64,000 nt of DNA from Myrica gale (lineage: Eukaryota; Streptophyta; Magnoliopsida; Fagales; Myricaceae), in the NCBI GenBank assembly GCA_963930655.1, contig OZ005601.1, forward strand, positions 23,870,921-23,934,920, written 5' to 3'. Every line of letters starts with the position of its first letter. Within the stretch, counting starts at the first letter, position 1. Below are positions 12,188-23,116 of the stretch, one piece after another. Position numbers and translations under genes: made by a program. The notes beneath the pieces are model-generated. The model was given only the letters and a program-made list of their open reading frames with translations, did not search any database and was not told the origin of the DNA.

Positions 12188-12611
12188 AATATGATTTTTG
12201 TTGCGATTTGTAGAGACAACAAAGGTGTTATTCAGCAAGCTCATGTGAGGAAAATGCGGGGCAACGATCCACTTAAAGGAGAGGCTCGGGCCGCGAGGTT
12301 GGCTTGTTATGTTGCCAACTGCTTTGCAGGCTCTCCCCTTTGTATTGAAGATGATTGTTTGGAGCTAGTGAACCAAGTGCAGTCTCGGAATTTAAAGCCT
12401 GATTGGGAGGTCGCAGGTGAAGTGAAGACCATTAGAAGCCTTCTTGAGGCTAATCCTAGTTGGAGTTTTAGTTGGACCCCGAGAGAGGGGAATTATGCTG
12501 TGCACTATTTGGCGAAATGGTGTATTCATTCTGACTTCTCTGGCTGTATTATTTTGGATAACTTGCCTAACTCTGTAATAGATTGTGACGCTTGGTCTTT
12601 TGTACCTGGCA
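12188..12611 (+). pseudogene. LINE-type RNase H domain, 3' part
   Basis: This continues the fold that started at 7163. It reads VAICRDNKGVI, then GEARAARLACYVA, CIEDDCLELVNQV, WSFSWTPREGNYAVHYLAKW and a C-terminal tail. These match the RVT_3 RNase H pattern (acidic Glu and Asp with a downstream His/Asn region). The frame runs to about 12640 only because it enters the next insertion. Across the foldback, the frame after the second TTGTACCTGGC would end in a nearby stop, consistent with the natural C-terminus. Confidence 0.75.
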
Positions 12612-12862
12612 AAAGTTATTGTGTGATTGAGGTTATTGTGTGAGTATATGAGTGGACGGATGAGATTAGAAGTTGAGAAATCTAATGGCTGAGAAAACAC
12701 CACGTCATTTAATGAACCCGACCCGCAAAACCGACCCGGTTTCATTAAATGATGTGACATTTTTTCAGCCATTAGATTTCTCAACTTCTAATCTCACCCG
12801 TCCACTCACACACTCACACCATAACCTCACTCACACAATAATCATGACCTGTTGTACCTGGC
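12600..12862. mobile_element. Foldback MITE with 11-bp direct repeats (Mutator-like?)
   Basis: The core 12611-12851 is a long hairpin. Its left arm (about 12617-12712) reads GTTATTGTGTGA...GAGTGGACGG...AGATTAGAAGTTGAGAAATC, and the right arm (about 12745-12845) is its reverse complement with few mismatches. The core is flanked by perfect 11-bp copies of TTGTACCTGGC at 12600-12610 and 12852-12862. Duplications of 8-11 bp are typical of Mutator-superfamily MITEs. No protein is encoded; open frames on both strands are mirror images of the arms. Confidence 0.78.
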
Positions 12863-13279
12863 TTCGTAATGTGATGCAGGGCGTTTGTTGAGAAAAAAGA
12901 AAAAGAAACATGACTCTATACACATGCTTGGTATTGTATTTGGGCAAATGCATGCATGTTTCCTTATGAACGTCTCCATCATGTTATCATGAAAAGAGTC
13001 CATTCTAGATGTTTTGGGCAGGGTCCATATATTGACCCACGCCTTGATGACGGATGAAGAACTGTTCAATATTGAATGTATCTCGAATTCCTCTATATTG
13101 AGCTCCATTAGTGGCTTTGTTGTCTCTTACCGAAATTACAGGGTTTCTTTTTTCAAGTTCCTTCGATGGGAAATTAGGAATAATGTACCTTGGGCGGTGT
13201 TACAGAACCCTCCCTTTTTGTTTTTGGTCCATAACAAGAGTCAATGGAGTCATATTTTGTACTTCATTTCCAAGCAAAT

Positions 13280-14064
13280 ATTTTTTTAAAGATAAATACA
13301 AATTTTCACCTATCAACTACATAGGTTTGACACATTTCACTGTAAATTACTAGTTGACACATTATACTATCCAACTATCAATGTTAGACACTTTGTACCA
13401 TCTCTCAAGTTTTTAGACCGAAATCATATTGATATCTTTAACCCACGTTGGATATGTCAAGAGAAGAAGTTAGAGTCTTAATGTTAAGGTCCTAAGAGGA
13501 CCTAATAGAGGGCTGAGGTGTTGTCAACACATTAATGAATAGAATGAAGGGCTGAGATTAAAAGAGCTTTAAAAAAAGCATAACAATGTTACATGTTTAA
13601 CATATCTAAAAAATCACGTTTAATTTTTTTCATCCTTTAATCTCAGCCATCCATTCTATTCATTAATGAGCTGACATCATCTCAGCCCTCCATTAAGTCC
13701 TCTTATGACCTTAACATTAGAACTCTAACTTCTTCCGTAGATAAAAATGTCTAAAATTGATAGTTGAAAGATGCAATGTAGCAAAACTAATAGTATAAGA
13801 TGTAGGGGTGTTCCACCCCTCAAAATTTCTACATAATTATAAAATAATCTATCTCTTTTCATCAAACTATAAAATAATATTATAATATTCAATTAGATAT
13901 TTTCTCTTCACTTTTTCATCAAATTTCATAAAATATCTTTATTTTTTCACAAACCCTAATACCCTAAAATTTTCAACCCCAAAATTTTGACTTTCAAACA
14001 CTCCGTAATGTGTCAAATTCTTTATAGTTGATAGGTGGAAAATGACTTTATCTATTATTATTTT
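13280..14064. mobile_element. Outer foldback element containing a second foldback
   Basis: The left end (13280-13345: TTTCACCTATCAACTA...TTTGACACATTT) is the reverse complement of the right end (14010-14064: AATGTGTCAAATTC...TAGTTGATAGGTGGAAAATGA). Inside, 13464-13734 forms another hairpin. The part at 13830-13990 resembles the AT-rich interior of the MITE at 57848-58046. No coding content. Confidence 0.65.
13464..13734. repeat. Inner foldback element
   Basis: The left arm AAGTTAGAGTCTTAATGTTAAGG...GGGCTGAGATTAAA (from 13468) pairs with the right arm TTTAATCTCAGCC...CCTTAACATTAGAACTCTAACTT ending at 13734. Arms are about 95 bp with scattered mismatches around a loop of about 70 bp. Confidence 0.7.
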
Positions 14065-15028
14065 TTACCTGTGATCGAAAATATAATGAATTCATTTGAT
14101 TCCATATTATAACAATTCGGCAACTATTCTTACAGATATACTCAAATATTGGAGAAAGTAGTTAATGAAATTAGACCTAAAAATTTAGAACCCGAACATT
14201 AAGTGACTGAGATATCCGTTAGGTGTTCATTAAATGAGAAAATAGGAGCGGTAAAGTTCACCCTAACTCCAGGTCGTAATTTCGTTTCCATTAATTCCAG
14301 CGCATGAAGTAGGGCTGCATCAGAACCTGATCCATCTCGAAAAGCGTTATTTTGCGGTGAAAGGAGGATGCTTAGGCTGTTCCTGCAGCAGATCATGAGG
14401 ATAATGGACCAAGTTGACTACACAAAGCCCCTCCTATTGGACCATTGCCACCTGTTCAATTTCCGATAGGTCAAAGGCGCCACCGGATCCCCCACCGCCA
14501 ACCGGGAAAGTATCTCATTTAAAGGTGTCTGGTGAGATTTCTGACATGTGTCATGTGAGTGGGGCTTTTCTAAAAGAAAGTGAAATTTTAAAGCAAAGTT
14601 AGACTTCTGCAGTTCCACTGACTTATACACTCAATGTATACAATAAGCCAATACGCAAATTTCACAGAACAAATTATTCCTGCACCATCAAAAGCACTCA
14701 TGCTTTTCTATGGGAGTGTCGGTAGATCTGAAACCCTTCTATTTGGGGAGCCGCAGAATTTACTGATGGTGAATGCAGTGTAATTTTTTAATTAAGAGGG
14801 AAATCACTCGTATACGTTATCTGAGAAGTTAAATTTATACTTTCCCTCTCAAATCATAACTCTGGCGATAGTGATGTGCTATTTAATTTTAAAGTTCACG
14901 GCTGAGACCAGAAAAGTTTGGTGTCTGACAAAAAAACAGAAAAGAAGAAGATCAAGGGAAAGAAAAGGAGAGATCAATTTGCAATAGCAGAAGACAGAAG
15001 GGAAAGAGAATTAATGTGCAATTTTTAC
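14065..15028. other. Intergenic region upstream of the HECATE-like gene
   Basis: No gene is recognised. A 65-codon minus-strand frame at 14199-14396 has no family resemblance. The region presumably holds distal promoter elements of the bHLH gene. Confidence 0.4.
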
Positions 15029-15037
15029 TATAAAATA
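15029..15037 (+). promoter_or_regulatory. Candidate TATA box of the HECATE-like gene
   Basis: TATAAAATA lies 293 bp upstream of the ATG. It is followed by a CT-rich stretch (15065-15320) that looks like a plant 5' UTR. Confidence 0.45.
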
Positions 15038-15321
15038 TCCAACCACTTGTTATATATGGTGTTGCCGTTAGATTGTCTATTCCCTGTATCACTATTGTAT
15101 TCGCTTCTCTTCATTTCTTCGTTCTCACCCCTACTTTTCTTTCCTTTACTGAACTACAGATGGAACTCTAGTCTGCACTCTTCTCTTCTTATCTTCCCCA
15201 TCACGCTGTCCATCTGCTCCTCAGTTCTCTGCTTTTCTAAATACTTTCAGTAAACCTATTTTTTGCAGTAAATACAAGTTCTTTTCCCTCTTCCAAACTT
15301 TATTTAGTAGAGTGCTAAGTC

Positions 15322-16089
15322 ATGGATATGTTGCAGTTAAAGCCAGACGACCAGATGCGGATGACGATAATGACGGAGATGGAGAAGCTTCCCGAGTTCT
15401 GCGAGGCCTACAACAGTGTCAGTGAATTGCTACGGCCAGAGTTTTCTAGTGGTCCGAGTGGCAGCACTAAAATAGGTGTCATTAATCCGCAGTATATTGC
15501 TCTAGACCCAGATCATATGGCTTCACCTTCGTTCGTAAATTTACCATCGAGTATGTCGTTCACCGACACTGCCCCAATTCAAGAAGCTTCAGCACCGCCC
15601 TTCTTATCAAATGCCACCGTCGGGAGGCCCTGGGAAGGGGACTTATTAGATGCAGGTGCATTTTCTTCAGCGTCTCAGAAGCGGAATTCAATGGCGGCAA
15701 TGAGGGAGATGATCTTCCGAATAGCGGCAATGCAGCCAATCCACATAGACCCGGAGTCAGTAAAGCCCCCCAAGCGAAGGAACGTTAAGATATCGAAGGA
15801 ACCTCAAAGCGTGGCTGCGCGCCATAGGAGAGAAAGGATAAGTGAACGAATAAGGATACTGCAAAGACTAGTTCCAGGAGGGACGAAAATGGACACTGCT
15901 TCCATGCTGGATGAAGCAATTCACTATGTGAAATTCCTGAAGACCCAGGTGCAATCCCTGGAACGAGTCGCGGTGAATCGGCCGACTGGGATAGGATTCC
16001 CTGTGGAAATGTCAAGTGAGATTTACATTCCTACGTCAAAAGCTTACCAAGCTTCCAAAAATATTCAGCCTTATGAAGATGCTAATTAG
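15322..16089 (+). CDS. HECATE1/2-like bHLH transcription factor (single exon)
   Basis: The 255-residue product has a family-typical start ([10 protein letters not shown] at 21-30), a variable Ser/Pro-rich middle, and the HECATE signature [20 protein letters not shown] (124-143) before [24 protein letters not shown]. The basic region is about 158-172, helix 1 about 173-184, loop PGGTK, and helix 2 about 190-214. By family knowledge, HECATE proteins are nuclear, dimerise with SPATULA-type bHLHs, and direct transmitting-tract, stigma and meristem development through auxin and cytokinin. The start at 15322 is chosen because related proteins begin with a short acidic stretch before the EKLPE motif; an ATG at 15328 is also possible. 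No introns, as is usual for the family. HEC1 and HEC2 co-orthologues cannot be told apart here. An AATAAA-type signal lies at 16113. Confidence 0.92.
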   Translation: MDMLQLKPDDQMRMTIMTEMEKLPEFCEAYNSVSELLRPEFSSGPSGSTKIGVINPQYIALDPDHMASPSFVNLPSSMSFTDTAPIQEASAPPFLSNATVGRPWEGDLLDAGAFSSASQKRNSMAAMREMIFRIAAMQPIHIDPESVKPPKRRNVKISKEPQSVAARHRRERISERIRILQRLVPGGTKMDTASMLDEAIHYVKFLKTQVQSLERVAVNRPTGIGFPVEMSSEIYIPTSKAYQASKNIQPYEDAN

Positions 16090-16246
16090 CTGAAGAGAAT
16101 CGATTTTTGGTAAATAAAAATTGCATGCTGTCTAAGTTAGCTAGCTGGATGCTGATTTGTGGAGTTGTAAAGCGGGCATAGAGAACTAAGTTGATATTCT
16201 GCCTATTTTTGGCTTGTATTCCATGTTACCTTGTCTTATGATAATT

Positions 16247-17088
16247 GAACTCGCTGAGAGATAGCACTTCTTCAATCACGAAACTGTTGTTCTAGAGAGA
16301 GAGGTGCTCCCCTCTCTCTAGAACTTTCATCCCCTAGCCCTAGCAATTCGTTTTACCCTTGTTTTCCGGCGGCGGGAGGAGCTCCGGCTCTTCCCGCCGC
16401 CCTCCTCCCCCTTCTCTCCCATCTCTCTTCCCTCTTCTCCGGTTTTCTTCTTGTTCCACTCTTTGTCTTTTTTGGCTCGGAATCTTGAAGGTAGATCCCG
16501 GTGTTCTTGTGTCTCACCGGTGGCCACCGCCTAGCTAAATGCCTTCTGATCCTCCTGGCGACCTCAGCTGCTCCGGTCCGGCCTCCATTGGGTGGCGCGT
16601 GGTGTCTCACGTGCCCGTTAGTTTTCATTCCGGCCTATTCTCGGCGGCTTTTCGGCGGTGCGTGGGACGTCGGAATATAGTTTTTCCGCTCGCCTGAGTG
16701 TTTTTACAGATTCCCTTTTTTGGTTGTTTATTTTGTTTTGCTGTTAGTTGTGTTGTTTTGTTGTTGGTTGTGTTCTTGGCCGATGTTTGTTGTTTATTTT
16801 CTCTGTTGTATCCGGCTCCTTGGGGGCTTTTTCGATCCGATGTGGATCTTGTCCGCCCTTGTTTGGACTTGCTGTATCAGGTTGTGGTGTTGTCTTTACT
16901 GGCTAACCTAGGTCTGGTAGATTTGTCTACTATGTTTGACCACCGCTCTCATTACTTTGCATGGAGCATGTAGTGGTTTTATCCGATCCTTTTTAGGATC
17001 CTGCCGGTTGATTTCGACCTGGTCAGTTTGTAATTCTGGTCTTGTTTTTGGACCGTGATCTAGAAAAAAAGAACTCGCTGAGAGATAG
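16247..17088 (+). mobile_element. Non-coding, poly-A-tailed retroelement (LINE-derived, non-autonomous)
   Basis: The core 16265-17070 (806 bp) is flanked by perfect 18-bp copies of GAACTCGCTGAGAGATAG at 16247-16264 and 17071-17088 and ends in an A7 run. That is the hallmark of target-primed reverse transcription. The 5' part is C/T- and GGCGG-rich (TCTAGAGAGAGAGG, CGGCGGCGGGAGGAGC); the 3' part is TG-rich. Landmarks such as TCGGAATCTTG and CCGGCTCCTTGGG recur on the minus strand in the units at 47.5, 61, 62 and 63 kb, so this is a family. No conserved reading frame is visible. It lies 158 bp beyond the HECATE-like stop codon, possibly in its 3' UTR. Confidence 0.8.
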
Positions 17089-19156
17089 TACGCCAATCCT
17101 AATGTTCCATATTTATAGGAGAATCTATATTTTTCTATTTGACATCTCTAAAAGATGCCCACGAAGATGATCTTCTCCGGTTAAGATGTTGCAAAATTAT
17201 TGCAACAAAAACGAAAACATGTAGGCTCTTTATGCCGATGGGAAACTCGGCAGCAAATTGCAAGTTATGGCCTTGACAAATGATCATACGTGGTTGAATT
17301 TGAAAGAACAATCTATAGGGACCAGTGAGAGTAGATTACGGAGTTTGGAAACTTTGGTACATCAAAGATTTCCATGACCTTTTGCTTTTGGTTGGCGACA
17401 GTACCTCCTACCTGTACCATTCGAACCTAGCCAACTTTGCGTAATGTTACAGGTCACCAAGCAGTTGAAGTCGAGTACAACAAAAAGTGCTTATAATGAC
17501 CAGAATATGGGTCACTTAAAACTCATTTTTGGTCGTAACAGTTAATAGGTGGACCAAATTTAATGGTCAAACGTTGGTCATTTTTTCTCCGTCTAGAGAA
17601 GTTTGTATGGACCCGAAATGACAGCGTCAGTATTTGCTTGATTTCTCACGAAGAAAGTGGTCACCTAAATAATATAATTTTTTGTCATTAGACATCTTTT
17701 TTAGAGCTAATGTCGTCAATATGTGAATAGTTGCCACGATGTACATTTGGTCATCCCAAACAATGTTCTGTCCACTTGTTTTAAATGATCACTCTTATAT
17801 GTTTTTTTCCTCTTCATTATGTAAATAGTAGCCACTAGCATCATATGGTCATTACTAACAACGTTCAGTCTAGTTGTCTTATGTGGTCACTATTAACAGT
17901 TGACTAATCTTGTTCTATTTTAATTTTACATGACAATTTTTAAATGGTTACTAACATTATTGTCATGACCACTACTGTTTCGTCATTTAAAAACATTGAT
18001 GACTCTGTTCATTTAGTGCCTATAAATCTTTTTTCGATGATTTTCTAAATAGTCACACAAGTACGATTATGACTATTTATTATTTTTCAAAAAGTTCAAT
18101 TTAGTTATAAAAATGAAATGGTCGCTGTATGACTCTTGATGACGACTGTATGTTCTGGTCTACAATGATTGATTTTCTACCATACTATCTATACGTAGAA
18201 ATTGATTCATATTTGCAAAAATCCAAATCATTGCACAATTTATACCCCATAATAAGATATCGCACTACCAACATTGGCTCTCTTTAAATATGAAAATATT
18301 CTAAATACACAAAAACAATGCAAAATAGCAAAGTTTTACACAAATCAAAAACCTAGAAAAAAGTATCAATATTCTACAAAAATCCAAAATATAAAGAATG
18401 TACAAAGGTCTATGTAAGTCCAAAACCACTAACAAAATTAAAACTAAAGAAACCTTACAACTAGCAATAAAACCTTATCAACCTCTTTGTGAAACCTATA
18501 CCAAGATATGCTGAAGTTGCAATAGCATTTTTCTTTGTGCCTCCTCATGTTGCTCTCATTGTTGTCAAAGTCTATCCTCCAGTGGGCTCGCCCATGAATA
18601 CTTTTTTTTGATAAGAAGCTCGCCCATGAAAACTGAATATTTTCTATTCTTTGCCATCTGATAGGCATGCTAACAACAAAGCAAAAAATCTTTGGAAGAA
18701 AGCAAATTATGTAACACATGGAGAGAGTACCTGTTATTAACAGAACCGTCTTTGTAATAATGTTGAGCTCCAACAAGCTTCTTTCCTACATATTGTAATT
18801 GTTGTCTTAGTGACACAGAGCACACTGCAATAATACACCCACGACACATAAATTTGCAAATTTGAAACTTCAAAAAGAATAACATAATTGAAATTTTCCT
18901 TGTAGACTATACCATCGCCAAATCTTAATCCTATAAACAAAGTTCGAAGCAAAGTTCCAGAAGCAATTTTTTCTTCGTTCTATTCAAGCACCTTCAAGAG
19001 AAATACGGAAACAAAGATAATGTTTAGATAATATCATCAATTAGAGCATTGAACACAAAGAAAGAGTTAATAAAACATAGCATTTGTTCCAAGGCCCCTA
19101 GAGCATTGGATTTCGACATCCTTACCAATCGATTGGCAATGACAAGCGCTCAGAGG

Positions 19157-19304
19157 TTAACTTGTCATATTAGCCTGGATTTTGTTACGACAATTTGCAC
19201 AAGTGCGCTTGCCCTGTCCAATCCATTTTTGGAAGCACTTCAAGCAAAAGTCGTGACCACAAGGCATAAATATTTTATCAGCCTCTTTTCCAACATCCAC
19301 CAAC
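19157..19304 (-). pseudogene. ORTHRUS/VIM-type RING exon fragment
   Basis: On the minus strand, after an acceptor-like CTATTAG, the frame reads LVDVGKEADKIFMPCGHDFC and then LKCFQKWIGQGKRTCANCR before a stop at 19157-19159. The CGHxxCxxCFxKWxGQGKxTCAxCR pattern is that of the plant VIM/ORTH E3 ligases, which bind methylated DNA through an SRA domain and maintain CG methylation. Only the second half of the RING is present; no PHD or SRA region was found nearby. It lies inside a CACTA-like element and is interpreted as captured sequence. Confidence 0.68.
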
Positions 19305-20859
19305 TAATAGAGAAACCCAATTAGGATTGGGCAATCAATTGAAGTACAAGAATACACCATTTTCATACCAATTCTAAGCATACACAATTGTTCATTTTTA
19401 TTCAATAGCAGCTATAAAGACAATGTTTTTTTATAACAGATCATGGCAGTGCTTGATATAACATGTAAAATGGAAGCAAAAAGATCACCCTACCAGTGCT
19501 ACTGCAGTGGAAAAAATTAGAAACCATAGAGTCAACATTAAAAAAATTATAGCCTCTGGTTTTCATCTCTGTACTCCAATATCCGCTCCCTACATACAGT
19601 GACGCTCGTACGTACATGCCTCACTTGAAGTAACACTTCAATTAATTTAGTTGGTGATTTAGTACAGTCAAGGTGAATCTAAATTAATTTATTTTCGTTC
19701 ATTTACAACAACTTTCTCGGAGGCCCTACCTCCTTTTAATTGCTCACATTATCAGTGTACAAGAAAACAAATCAAGAATTAGAATCAAAAGATTTCTCCA
19801 TTTTAGAAGCAATTGTAGTCAAAATTTTGCACAGAATCCCTCTAATAAAAAAATTTACTTAATTGAACAGCAATAGACAACATGAAAATGGAAAATACCT
19901 AAAAATCTTCTTTCTTTTCTGCCCATTCTCCCACCGTCTCTCAGCAACCAATCCAAACATTCCACCTTAAATATACAAAAAGGCTAAAATAAATTGAAAG
20001 AAAGGTAAACATACTCGATCCGAGAACATCGTTATCACCATCGATTCTCTCCTTCTTCTTTGGATTCATGCCTTCATCTCCATCGAAACAGAAATTGACC
20101 TCGCCCAATGCCTCCTGCATTGCTTCCACCAGCCCTTGTTCACACTCATAACAGAAGGAAATACAAAAACTCGATTCAATCAACCAATCAGCGAACGAAC
20201 TGACCCGCCAAGCATATTGACGAACTGAGCATCAAGGTCCTCTTCCAATTCAACGAACCCAACCCCAACCGACTCTAATCCCATCCTTCTTCCTTCAGAG
20301 AAATCGCTCTCAAGACATCCGATAACTCCCAAAGAATCCAAATGGAATAAATGCCCCTCCGGATAGAGAGAGAGAGGAGGGGTTTTATTTACCTAAGTAG
20401 TTGGAAGCGAAAATTGGGACTTGTCGCTAAAGGAAAATTTTCCCTCACTTGTATGATTTATTTTGATACTTCAATAATCTCATCGTGTTAGATATACAAA
20501 TAATTGTATTTTATTTTTTTTTTCTACTTCTAATAGTCAAATATTTATATCATGATATAAAATTCATTTTGTTATTATACTCTAAAAGACCCTTTTTAGC
20601 CATTATTTGCTTTGTTAGTACAACAGTAATAGCAAATGTTCTAAAGTTGATTATTTTAATTACTACTTTGTTTGTAGTTGTAATATATATATATTTATTG
20701 TAGCATGCATTGATAGTAGTAATACTTAGTACTTAGAACATATAATATTGCCTAGTATGTAGTTAAAAGTACTTAGTACCTAAAATGACTAGTAATTTGT
20801 AGCCGTATTTAAAAATCTTAATACTTAGTATTAGGTACATAGAAAATTAATTTACACTC

Positions 20860-22035
20860 TTTTTTAATAAGGCCAACCCCAAAAAAGAATCCATTGAATA
20901 ACTATTTTGAGTCACTTGTGACTATGGAGAATCTGTGTCATTGAAAGTAATCAAGCTACGAAGTGTTTGACGAGAATTTTGGTTAAAATATAAAATTCAA
21001 GTTTTGACCAATTTTTTGGTGGATAATTAGCTAAATGTCGTCACAAAATAGTCAGAATATTTGAGACTACGAAACTGGACAATAGAATAGATTAAAGTGG
21101 TAGAAATTGCGACTTTTTATGACCATTCTCATTGACTAGAAAAAATTTCGTGACCACAAGCAGTATGATGATGCGAAATATTTTTTTGTCACTACGACCC
21201 GGTTTATGGTGACCAACGCAATATGGTCAAAAAGATTTTGGTCACTATAGACTCTTTTTAATAAGGCCTAAAAAAACTTCATTGAATGTCTACTTTTAGT
21301 CACTTTTGACTATGAAGAATCGGTCGTCATTGAAAGTAATCAAGCTAGGATGTGTTTGACGTGAATTTTAGTTGAAATATAAAATTCAAGTTTTAACCAA
21401 TTTTTTGGTGGATAGTTAGCTAAATGTCGTCATAAAATAGCGAGTATTTGATACTACAAAATTGGTCAATAGAATAGAGTAGAGTGGTGGAAATTGTGAC
21501 TTTTTATGATCATACTCATTGACTAGAAAAAATTTCGTGACCACAAACAGCATGATGATGAAGAATATTTTTTGGTCACTACAACTCGGTTTATGGTGAC
21601 CAACGCAATATGGTCAAAAATATTTTGGTCCCTATAAACTATTTTTAAAAATGCTGACAATAAAAAAGAATCAATTGGATATCTATTTTTAGTCACTTGT
21701 GACTATAGATAATTGGTAGTCATTGAAAGTAATCAAGCTACGAATTGTTTGATGATAATTTTGGTTGAAATATAAAATTCAAGTTTGACCAATTTTTTGG
21801 TGGTTAATTAGCAAAATGTCGTCACAAAATAGTCAGAGTATTTGAGACTACAAAAGTGGACAATAGAATAGAGTGAAGTGATGAATATTACGAATATTTA
21901 TGACCATTCTCTTTGATCAGAAAAAATTTTGTGACCACAAATAGTATGATGAGAAATTTTTGTTGGTCACTACAATCTGGTTTATTATGACCAACGTAAT
22001 ATGGTCAAAAAGATTTTGGTCCCTATAGACTCTTT
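20860..22035. repeat. Three ~390-bp subterminal tandem units
   Basis: Units start near 20864, 21257 and 21645. Each contains the landmarks AGTCACTT(G/T)TGACTAT, CATTGAAAGTAATCAAGCTA, ACCAATTTTTTGGTGG, AAATGTCGTCA(C/T)AAAATAG and ATGGTCAAAAA(G/T)ATTTTGGTC. They are diverged from each other but clearly repeated, and the last ends at the element's right terminus. Confidence 0.75.
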
Positions 22036-22043
22036 TTGTTGTA

Positions 22044-23116
22044 GCATATGCGGTGTTGGGGGCATGTTTATCGCTGTGTTTCCAATAGGTAGCAGAAGAT
22101 CGATGTCATGATAGAGAAAACATGGGATAGTGCGCATGAAGGCTGACATTGCGGTGGCGCTTTTACAATGGGGAACGGCGATGACGTCGTTTCCCGTCAG
22201 TCCCTAACACGTGATCTTAATAATATGATCAACATATTAGGAGGACCTTTAAATCTTATGTGGTTGTTCACGTCTGACATTCAAGATTTCTAGTTCTTCT
22301 TTGAGAGTTGAGAGGCCAGATTCTAATATAAACAAATAGAGAACTTGTTAATTATAATATAAAGAAATAAATTGATTATTAATTCTATTTATCTCTTTAT
22401 ATCTAAAAATATGACTGTAGGTTAATAAATTCTAAATCAACAAATAGAGAACGTTAGAGAGATTGGTCACGTCAAAGGATTAGATCTCGGAAACCTTTAG
22501 GTATTATATACCATTAATTTTTACTGATGAAGAAACTATACAAAATGATCTACAATACTAATATAGCCTTTCCGTGTCCGGAACGGAAATCGGTCAAAAT
22601 CAAGTGCATGTAGATATAATTTCTAGCTAGCATAATGTTCGACAAGTAATTAACTCATTAACGCTGGAAACCTGTGGCTGGGCTCCGGCCACCTGCTGCC
22701 ACACGGAGGAGGTGGAAAAAACCTCCTCCTACTGATAGATTTCCCTCTGTCCTCATTCTCTAAAACACCAGATCTCCCACCAGATCAGCAAAAAGAAAAA
22801 AACGGCATGGGTTAGAAATGCATTAAGACCGAATAGCCTTTTCTTCAAAACAAAAGGGATGTGAGAGAAAAAAATATGTTTTTTGATAAAAACATAATAG
22901 AGAGGCTTCTTGCAAAATACGGGAAAAAAGATAAAATTTAGGCACAATATATACAAAAAACGTATATAGTACATAATTGACATCCGATCAAAGAAAGAAA
23001 AAAATTCTTTTGAAACACTGATACAGAGAACCATTATTTCTTGATTCAAGCGACAATATAAATTTAATCAGTAAATCGCTTCACTGAGCAAGAAGTACGG
23101 AAGGTCGCTCCGATAC
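22044..23116 (-). other. AT-rich stretch, possibly retroelement interior
   Basis: No gene is recognised. The right end abuts an LTR-like block whose minus-strand downstream sequence contains a primer-site-like TGGTATCGGAGC (complement at 23105-23116), so part of this stretch may be the interior of a decayed LTR element. It contains a GGAGGAGGT...ACCTCCTCC hairpin near 22706-22731. Confidence 0.3.

Larger units (their letters stand above)
7379..12192 (+). mobile_element. Ty1/copia LTR retrotransposon, complete but coding-defective (probably Ale/Retrofit-like)
   Basis: The element proper is 7384-12187 (4804 bp). The 5' LTR (7384-7607) and 3' LTR (11964-12187) are both 224 bp and differ at four positions (1.8%). 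Flanking 5-bp repeats are AATCT (7379-7383) and AATAT (12188-12192), a target duplication with one later change. A primer-binding site TGGTATTAGAGCAA (7608-7621, initiator Met tRNA type) and a polypurine tract GAGGGGGAA (11955-11963) are present. Domain order is gag, protease, integrase, RT, RNase H, which defines copia. The size, short LTRs and gag type suggest the Ale/Retrofit lineage; that assignment is inference. Several stops and frameshifts make it non-autonomous. It inserted into an older RNase H pseudogene. Confidence 0.93.
17476..22043. mobile_element. CACTA-like DNA element with captured RING-gene fragment
   Basis: The ends are inverted: TACAACAAAAAG at 17476-17487 and its exact complement CTTTTTGTTGTA at 22032-22043, with similarity continuing inward (TATA..GACCA). 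Both subterminal regions are full of short GGTCAC/GTGACC-type motifs, the pattern of plant En/Spm (CACTA) elements. The first bases have decayed from CACTAC and no clear 3-bp target duplication was found. The right arm has three ~390-bp tandem units. The interior carries an ORTH/VIM-like RING exon (minus strand). Part of the interior (about 20460-20870) resembles 52460-52870 in the better-preserved CACTA element. No transposase was recognised, so it would be non-autonomous. Confidence 0.65.

Noticed and set aside
12392-12891. Mirror-image frames on both strands (RNLMAEK...)
   Set aside because: Both are readings of the two arms of the same foldback element.
14199-14396. 65-codon minus-strand frame upstream of the HECATE-like gene
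   Set aside because: No family resemblance and no splice or promoter signals; probably chance.
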